Source: Cristatella mucedo (lineage: Eukaryota > Bryozoa > Phylactolaemata > Cristatellidae). Taken from it: a DNA stretch of 13,500 nt. The notes below the pieces were generated by a model. The model searched no databases and had not been told where the DNA came from. It saw only the letters and a list, made by a program, of their open reading frames with translations. Positions 8,878 through 13,500 of this stretch are shown one piece after another. The stretch is taken from NCBI GenBank assembly GCA_009760855.2, contig WPIO01000176.1:119001-132500 (forward strand), in the 5' to 3' direction. The translations under genes and the position numbers were made by a program. Position 1 is the first letter of the stretch; every line of letters starts with the position of its first letter.

Positions 8878-8962
8878 CTTTACATATGCCGAAAGGCTCG
8901 AGCCCACGACCCTGGTCGTTAAAGGCAAGCACCTTACCCCTGGGCCAAACCAGGGCCGCTGT
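8878..8962 (-). mobile_element. tRNA-derived SINE head, possibly tRNA-Lys related
   Basis: On the minus strand the order is an A-box-like TGGCCCAGGGGTAAGG, then GTGCTTGCCTTTAACGACC, then CAGGGTCGTGGGCTCGAGCC, a B box/T arm (8895-8905 is its core). TATGTAAAGTGCCTTG, which matches the shared tail, follows. The 3' half closely resembles animal tRNA-Lys as I remember it (CAGGGTCGTGGGTTCGAGCC), so descent from tRNA-Lys is likely but inferred. It is not a functional tRNA: the acceptor stem is not closed and the head passes directly into the SINE body. Confidence 0.75.
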
Positions 8963-9063
8963 TTGCCGTGAAAAATGGCAGCCTTATAAAGGGCACTGTG
9001 TTCGAATAAATTTCAATAGCTCACCAGAGTGGAATCTCTAGGGTGGATATGACCTACATTTAG

Positions 9064-9107
9064 CTGAGTGTTGGAACATGATGAATTGGCTCATCATCAA
9101 CACTCAG
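9064..9107. repeat. Compact perfect stem-loop
   Basis: CTGAGTGTTG (9064-9073) pairs perfectly with CAACACTCAG (9098-9107). Inside it, after a 4-base GAAC bulge, ATGATGA (9078-9084) pairs with TCATCAT (9091-9097) around a 6-base loop, ATTGGC. This gives seventeen Watson-Crick pairs in 44 bases. No U-run follows it. The function is unknown. Confidence 0.85.
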
Positions 9108-9273
9108 CATGTTGGTTTGGAGATTTTTTAAGCCGAGTGATGTGCAGGTATGATCATCTTGGTTAGGCTGCTCAATATGCAAGCTGATCAAACTGCTTTT
9201 CAATTGGAACATCCTTTGAAAGAGGCTGAAGCTGTGCTCTCTTGCTCTCTCGTTCTTCCTCCATCTCCATCCA

Positions 9274-9294
9274 TGTCTGTCTGTCTGTCTGTCT
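9274..9294. repeat. (CTGT)n tetranucleotide repeat
   Basis: About five copies of CTGT in a row. Confidence 0.85.
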
Positions 9295-9534
9295 ATATGT
9301 TTGATCCAAGCCCTACTGCTGTACTTGCCCTGGGTTTGTGCCATGCGTTTCCCAGCCTGTCTGCTCTAGTTCAGCGCCCATATCTGACTTTGCTCCTTGC
9401 TAGTGTGCAACTGACCTCCCCCCTCGCATCAGACAGACATAATCGCATTCGTTAAACCTTTTCATCGCAGTCCCTGCCGGCTTTCATTGATTGGGTCTCC
9501 TATTGGGATTGGCAGCAGTCTCGTGGGAGCTGCC

Positions 9535-9575
9535 ATATAAGCTTGTAAGTATAAGTCTAATATAAGCTTGTAAGT
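9535..9575 (+). repeat. 16-base direct repeat
   Basis: ATATAAGCTTGTAAGT occurs exactly at 9535-9550 and again at 9560-9575, a 25-base period. It looks like a local slippage duplication. Confidence 0.85.
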
Positions 9576-9933
9576 TGTATCTTATATCGTTAGAAGAGCC
9601 CGCACGCTTTGTTTAGGAGCTTGTCTGACCCAGTCGACCATGCTGGATTCAAGCTGCTTCGCCCAGCTTTCAGACGCGACGATTCTTTGCCGACTTCTCC
9701 CACGACGAGTCTCTTGTCTTTTGCTTGGCGCTGCTGAGTAGCGCCGAGCCGATCTGCTTGCACCAGAGCGATGATGGCACATTAAGCAGTAGGGGGTGTG
9801 GCATGTGCACTGGCCGTGGTGACCATGGCTCTTCCGTTTTTCGATTGATGCTCGATATTTCCAAACGCTAGGCTTCGCACTGGAAGTTCATATCGGCATG
9901 ATTCTGTACTCGGCATGTCGTTTCGCATTGCAG

Positions 9934-10109
9934 GTCGTTGGAATGGACTGTGAATGGGTGACGGAGGCTGCAGCCAGACCCATCCGAAATTCGGTCTCTC
10001 TGCTGCAGCTTGCTAGCAGTGACGTCTGTCTGCTTCTGAGGCTGCACAAGCTGCTCACGGATCAGCACTCGCTGCCGGCCTGCATCGAGGCGTTTCTAGC
10101 AGACGAAAG
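9934..10109 (+). CDS. EXD2: EXD2-like 3'-5' exonuclease, second coding exon (motif I)
   Basis: Residues 180-237 (numbered from the ATG at 1244) begin VVGMDCEWV. Asp184 and Glu186 are the D-x-E pair of exonuclease motif I, which binds the catalytic metal ions in DEDD nucleases. Then follow SVSLLQLASSDVCLLLRLHK (199-218) and SLPACIEAFLADE (225-237). The LLRL-x-KL wording and the preceding exon point to EXD2 rather than WRN or EXD3/mut-7. The acceptor is TTTCGCATTGCAG. The donor I place at AAAG|GTGCAG (10110), where similarity to the family ends. It is weaker than consensus, and the frame otherwise runs through a Ser-rich CSSSSDES tail to a TGA at 10150-10152. The exon ends in phase 2. The next family segment (ILKVGVGC-like) is not found downstream in this window, so the gene is cut by the window edge. 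Confidence 0.85.
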
Positions 10110-10579
10110 GTGCAGCAGCAGCAGTGACGAGAGCTTGGTTGCGCCTTCGTGAGCTGACTCTGTCATTGCAGTACCCTACTACGAACCGGCAGGGGGTTGG
10201 TAATGGGAGTGGCCGCACGTGTCATGTCCGCGAGAATAATTCGCCGATTCAGTTAGCGGAGCAGCGCGCGTGCATGATGTGCAGCCCTGACACCCGCAAT
10301 GCACCCGACGGTGAGCACCGAGTGAGTGCCCGATTTCCGCAAGCAGCGCTGTCAACGATGCCGCTCTCGCGAAACTGCAAAGATTGTCCACGGGGTCCGG
10401 GTAGTACGGTAGGCGAATTAATTTTCACACGCGCTCGCAAGCTTATATAGCTGCTCAAGCTCAGGGTGCAATTACTCACTGGCAGGTGTTGTGTCACCAA
10501 AAGAGAGAACTTAAGCATGCTTCGGGTCTGATTCTCAGCTTATAAACTGGCCATGTCGGATATTGTGTTAAATAAATAT
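10110..10579. other. Unrecognised sequence downstream of exon 2
   Basis: GC- and CpG-rich to about 10440. A plus-strand frame to 10450 carries scattered Cys residues (RACMMCSPDT and RNCKDCPRGPG) and follows a possible CATTGCAG acceptor at 10163-10170, but it does not resemble the expected next segment of EXD2. I cannot assign it. Confidence 0.35.
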
Positions 10580-10665
10580 CGTGCTGCTCATCTGACTGAG
10601 GTCGTGGGCTCGAGCGCCTGAATAGAGATTGAGAGATTGAGTTCTCTTGGGGCGCTATATAAATG

Positions 10666-10708
<43 letters not shown>
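10580..10708 (+). mobile_element. SINE copy, B box to tail, ending in (TA)n
   Basis: GAGGTCGTGGGCTCGAGCGC carries the B-box core at about 10606-10615. It is followed by CTGAATAGAGATTGAGAGA, then TTGAGTTCTCTTGGGGCGCT and ATATAAATGAATTA, which is the best-preserved sense copy of the shared tail. The copy ends in a (TA)n run at 10669-10706. The A-box part upstream is not recognisable. Confidence 0.75.
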
Positions 10709-10709
<1 letters not shown>

Positions 10710-12569
10710 CTGCCCATCGCGACTAGTTCGTAGGTGGCCTAAAGCTAGCCAAGCTCTAAGCTGACAATCGCGAGCACTCTACTTGCAAGCGGCCATGATG
10801 CTCTCAAAAAGGACGGTAAATATAGAAAAGCCTCTCTGTACTGTGCCGGTGGTACGTGTCCTTCCTCCGGCTTGTGTCTTACGTCAAACCTGGTGCCAGA
10901 GATGGGAAGGCATTTCTTTGCAGGTCTTACGGGTATCATATTTTTCAGAGATCATTTCGTCCTATGCAGGCCCTTAGCCAGGAATTTTATCACTGAGAAG
11001 CAAAACATTTACCTTGAATAAGCATGACCCGATGTCTTGTGAATGTGACGTCAGAGTGCCTACTTTTCTAGGCCTGGTGGCTTAGTTAGTCGACAGGAGA
11101 TGCACTTTCTTTCAAGTTTGAATAATTAATAACTTAAAAAGCTTACTGGTTTAGTGTCAGAGGTAACAGCAATGCAGAATCCTTTTTAACTATGCTATGA
11201 TAAGGATATAGTAATTATTGATGCAGTGCTCACAAAATTCCCAATCAACCTTTTTGATCGATATCAATATTCGTGGATATCGTCGATTCTTGCAGAGCTT
11301 TTGCAGTTTGTTGACAAGGTATTTATCGTGCAGCCACACTGCAGTAGTAAACTAGAGCAAACAGGAGCAACGCAGCTGAACAAAGGGATGCCTGAAGGAG
11401 ATTGAAGGAGTTGTGAATGCCCCACAACCCACACACTTTAGATGTAAATATTTTGCAATTCAGTTGCCATATGATTCCAGAATGGTGTCAGTCCTTAAGA
11501 TCGACTTTGGCCTGCAGCTCTCAAGGAGTGCCTACCGGCATGCATCGTTAACTCATCCTTTGATGGCCTAGTGTGGACGATGCCCCTGAAAGCAGCTTGT
11601 AGCGCTCTCAGGAAAGCCTCTTAAGGGAGGTTTTTTAAAGCCTCACCAGCGAAGCATCAATAGTCGGGCACTTGCACGGTTAGCTAAGGTTTCGAATTTG
11701 TTTTCTGTCGGACTAAATGTGACAACTTTTTGCTCATGGTCGCCAATTGGCCATCGGCTCGTAGTTTTAAAAACGATAATGCCACGATTTCTTGGCGATT
11801 TCCTGCCAACAGTCACCGCCACTGTTACCGCTTGACTCTTGCTGCCAGTGGCTCAAGGGAAGCCATTGTATTTTCAGTTTTTCAATATCTGATGCCGAGT
11901 ACGGCAGGCTTGAGCAGCAGTGTCAATGCGGTCTTGAAGAGAAAATTCACTTACCCCTATCTATTCCTCAAAACGTGCATGCTTTGAGGAGAGATTCTGT
12001 TGAATCTGGAGACACGCAAATCTAAATTCTCACCGATGCTGGTGATCGCTGATGGTGATGACGGGGCTGCAGCTAAGATGCCAGCATTTGCTGCTCGACC
12101 CCCTGAGCCAGGCCAGTGCCCACTTTTTCTTTGGATTGATGTGCCGTAGAGAAGGCTTGGAAAACTCCATTCAGGCTCGGTACAAGTAAAGAGGAAGCTG
12201 ATTCAGAAGCTTAATCACTTACGATGATGACTTACGATTACGATCACTTAGAGAAGATTATTTTATTTTATGTTTATATATTTATATTTTAGTAGAAGAT
12301 CCTCAGCCCCTCCTACACTCCGCATGCCACTGGACCAAGACCTGGACTAAAGTGCCCGATTCAGCAGCCGACCCATTTCTGGTACCAATGCTCCACTGTT
12401 TTCTTGTCGCTACTATTCTTTACCTGTGGTGACAATGACAGTGCCGGTGACAGTAACTGCCATGGCGATCGTGAGGACATGATGACAGCCGGGGACTGTT
12501 CTATGGAAGCCCGAGCAATAATTCTACTACTCACTTCCGTAGCTGACTGATTTGGGGGCACCCACATGG
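10709..12569. other. Unrecognised sequence, probably EXD2 intron 2
   Basis: About 1.9 kb with no named feature. Overlapping plus-strand frames at 11730-12025 are open for 77-85 codons, and a TATTTTCAG acceptor-like site precedes part of one of them (about 11880). The peptide (AEYGRLEQQCQCGLEEKIHL) resembles nothing I know and ends at a stop with no donor. Short TA/TTTA-rich DNA occurs at 12255-12290. Confidence 0.35.
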
Positions 12570-13500
12570 CTCTGTGTCAATGAGCCTTGTTGGATCGCCT
12601 ACCCAAAACCTGCTATTTAAATTAAAGTCTCGTTGCCTGTGTGCGGTGGTGGCCTTTGGAAGACTCCAGAGTATTGATGTAAATGGGCGAAGGTCATCCG
12701 AGGAACCACGACGGTACAGGCTACCCCAGGGCAGCTCTATGCTTGGTCCCATTCTTTTCATGGTTTATTCTCTCCCTCTTGCCGATGTGATTGCCAGACT
12801 CAATCTAGGCTTTCACTTCTACGCAGATGATGCACAGCTGTACCTATGCTTCGATCCCTCCCAGCCCTTCAGCATGTCGAATTCTCTCCAATCCCTTGCT
12901 GCATATGTTGCTGACATCCGCACTTGGGTGGCAGCAAACTTTCTTAAATTGAAGGATGATAAAACCAACTTACTAGTTATGGGCAAACAAGTGGGATTCA
13001 GAAATTGGAAATTCCATCACTCAAAGTCGGCTCTGCCAACATATCTTCTGTTGAATGTGCACGAAGTCTAGGTGTCCTGTTCCGAAATGACCTTCATTAG
13101 ACGACCACATCAGCTCTACTTTCGAGTCTGCCTACTATCAGCTACATAACATTGCTAAAAATTGGGCTTGCTTAGACAAGGATACCACATCTAAATTGGT
13201 TTATGCATATGTGACATCCCATCTCAACTTCTGTAACTTATTGCTTGCAGGCCTACTGGCCTGTGCAATTAGGCACTTACAGCTGTTGCAACACTCTGCA
13301 GCTCTGTTGTGAGTGTCACAGTTACCACATCACACCTCTTCTCGCCGATCTGCAATAGCTTCCAATCAAGCAGCGCATCGACTTCAAGGTTCTGTCACTC
13401 ACTTTTAGGTCTCTTCAGTCTCTGGCTCCAGTCTACATATTAGAACGACTCCCCCACCAGGCTAGGCAGCGTACCACCTGCTTTTCTGACTCAAATCGTT
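12570..13500 (+). mobile_element. CR1/L2-like LINE reverse transcriptase, frame-broken, runs off the window
   Basis: Sense-strand remnants follow the family order. Near 12585 is LLDRL. Then come RLQSIDVNGRRS, a LPQGS...LGPILF motif at about 12718-12756, FYADDAQLY at about 12814-12840 with the catalytic Asp pair, WVAANFLKLKDDKTNLLVMG, a shifted frame with LKVGSANISSVECARSLGV, another with SLDDHISSTFESAYYQL and LVYAYVTSHLNFCNLLLAG, and finally RIDFKVLSLTFRSLQSLAPV near 13380. At least three frame changes and several stops make it non-functional as it stands. The final segment is very close to the copy at 3616-3957, so they belong to one family. Endonuclease and 5' parts are absent, and the 3' end lies beyond 13500. 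Confidence 0.9.

Larger units (their letters stand above)
9108..9933. other. Intron sequence upstream of EXD2 exon 2
   Basis: Contains the CTGT repeat and the 16-base direct repeat listed separately. A plus-strand frame about 9630-9870 is open (DFSHDESLVFCLALLSSAEP near the middle) but has no recognised motif, and it stops before the exon 2 acceptor. I regard it as chance unless transcripts show otherwise. Confidence 0.4.

Noticed and set aside
8895-8952. A functional tRNA gene on the minus strand
   Set aside because: A- and B-box-like sequences are present, but the acceptor stem does not close and the sequence runs on into the SINE body. It is better read as a SINE head.
10124-10450. A Cys-containing frame after a CATTGCAG acceptor as the next EXD2 exon
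   Set aside because: The expected continuation after the LADE segment is a VGVG-type strand and motif II. This frame shows neither, and the phase-2 join gives nothing recognisable.
11792-12025. A 77-codon plus-strand frame as an EXD2 or other exon
   Set aside because: It has no recognised motif and no donor before its stop; an acceptor-like TTTTCAG alone is too weak.

Overview
The window reads as nuclear DNA of an invertebrate animal. It carries a spliced protein-coding gene with a very long GT-AG intron, many dinucleotide microsatellites, a decayed CR1/L2-type LINE family and a tRNA-derived SINE that shares the LINE tail. There are no bacterial features: no operon, no Shine-Dalgarno pattern and no dense coding. 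The phylum cannot be fixed from the sequence alone.

The one cellular gene I can name is the 5' part of EXD2 (exonuclease 3'-5' domain-containing protein 2), on the + strand. Exon 1 (coding 1244-1780) encodes a short hydrophobic N-terminus, an RRRR patch, a linker made of nine 12-residue tandem repeats (1325-1648), and the start of the exonuclease domain. It ends at a strong AAG|GTATGT donor. Exon 2 (9934-10109) follows a CAG acceptor in the same phase and encodes exonuclease motif I (GMDCEWV) and the SLLQLAS...LLLRLHKL segment. The 8153-base intron between them is phase 0. Later exons, with the other catalytic residues, are not visible and probably lie beyond 13500.

Layout: 1-1240 is upstream sequence with (CA)n, (GT)n, (GA)n and a C12 tract. 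1244-1780 is exon 1. 1781-9933 is the intron, which holds LINE 3' fragments (2741, 3108, 3354, 5078 and 7966, all minus strand), a plus-strand shared tail (3036), SINE pieces (4350 plus, 8878 minus), a 74-bp inverted repeat around a long (TA)n tract (3907-4174), three copies of an unnamed dispersed repeat (4490, 5345 and 5900), a degenerate 152-bp tandem duplication (6367) and unrecognised unique sequence. 9934-10109 is exon 2. 10110-12560 is mostly unrecognised, with one SINE tail and a (TA)n tract. 12570-13500 is a frame-broken plus-strand LINE reverse transcriptase running off the edge.

The most unusual points are the minisatellite in the EXD2 linker, which also forms an array of palindromic ETS-type sites (CTTCCGGAAG); the near-palindrome built from LINE sequence around the (TA)n tract; the tail-sharing SINE/LINE pair; and the unnamed three-copy repeat.
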